DNA of 64,000 bases from Rhodothermaceae bacterium. Lineage in GTDB: Bacteria; Bacteroidota; Rhodothermia; Rhodothermales; Bin80. Positions 63,894 to 64,000 of the stretch are shown in pieces. Location: NCBI GenBank assembly GCA_009838195.1, contig VXSC01000007.1:16856-80855 (forward strand), written 5' to 3'. Both the position numbers and the translations under genes were made by a program. The notes under the pieces are model-generated. The model was not told the DNA's origin and did no database searches. It saw only the letters and a program-made list of their open reading frames with translations. The stretch's first letter is position 1. Each line of letters begins with the position of its first letter.

Positions 63894-64000
63894 ATGTCTT
63901 CTCCCCGGCATGAATGAAAATGGACTGAACTGAAATAGAGTTACCTAATTCCCTGGTATAGTAGGACGGCCGTCAGATAAGGCTACGGGGCGCTATGTAT

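Overview
The window looks like a chromosomal segment of a Bacteroidota-type bacterium, most likely a Rhodothermia/Balneolia relative. The first gene ends in a type IX secretion (Por) sorting domain, which is confined to the Bacteroidota superphylum. The ATP synthase genes are split into a beta-epsilon pair (34160-36060) and a separate I-a-c-b-delta-alpha-gamma cluster (57795-63334), as in Bacteroidota and Chlorobiota. DUF3078, bactofilin, a DUF5117-type zinc protease and a miaB / sigma-54 activator / LptE run fit the same group. The genus cannot be fixed from sequence reading alone.

Layout. 1-15.6 kb is ordinary core chromosome: a secreted protease remnant, ahcY, ferredoxin, RNase D, a Nudix hydrolase, ribD-ribE, miaB, a sigma-54 activator, LptE, a processive glycosyltransferase, a small repeat-like protein and anmK. 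15.6-25.6 kb is an accessory island. It holds a SAP-domain gene and a broken second copy 7 kb away, a decayed IS630, a sugar isomerase-like protein, a deoxyribosyltransferase/TIR-like effector candidate, a DUF4145 protein facing a truncated nuclease, an internally deleted group II intron, a TnpB remnant with a 24-bp perfect palindrome, and a compact four-ORF cassette built around a TIGR04255 protein. thiL follows.

27.1-31.4 kb is the most interesting module: two tandem DprA-like proteins and a RecQ-type helicase fused to a C-terminal phosphoribosyltransferase domain, all on the minus strand and tightly packed. 31.4-38.1 kb returns to core genes (zinc protease, atpD-atpC, DUF3078, MFS transporter). 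38.2-45.1 kb is a second defence patch: a type III restriction operon in the order res, mod, then a pentapeptide-repeat/FRG fusion. mod carries one in-frame amber codon that splits it.

45.7-64 kb is core again: recJ, an M14 carboxypeptidase, a membrane protein with an extracytoplasmic barrel-like domain, a glycosyltransferase, MlaC, TolC, GluQ-RS, DciA-like, an M23 peptidase, bactofilin, the ATP synthase cluster and two serine tRNA genes.

How genes work together: ribD and ribE supply consecutive riboflavin steps. MlaC, TolC and LptE serve the outer membrane. M23 peptidase and bactofilin form a cell-shape pair that runs into the ATP synthase cluster by overlapping frames. The defence-type genes sit in three separate patches (18.7-25.6, 27.1-31.4 and 38.3-45.1 kb), each next to housekeeping genes. 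Coordinates of starts were chosen by signal peptides, ribosome-binding sites and overlaps and may be off by a few codons.
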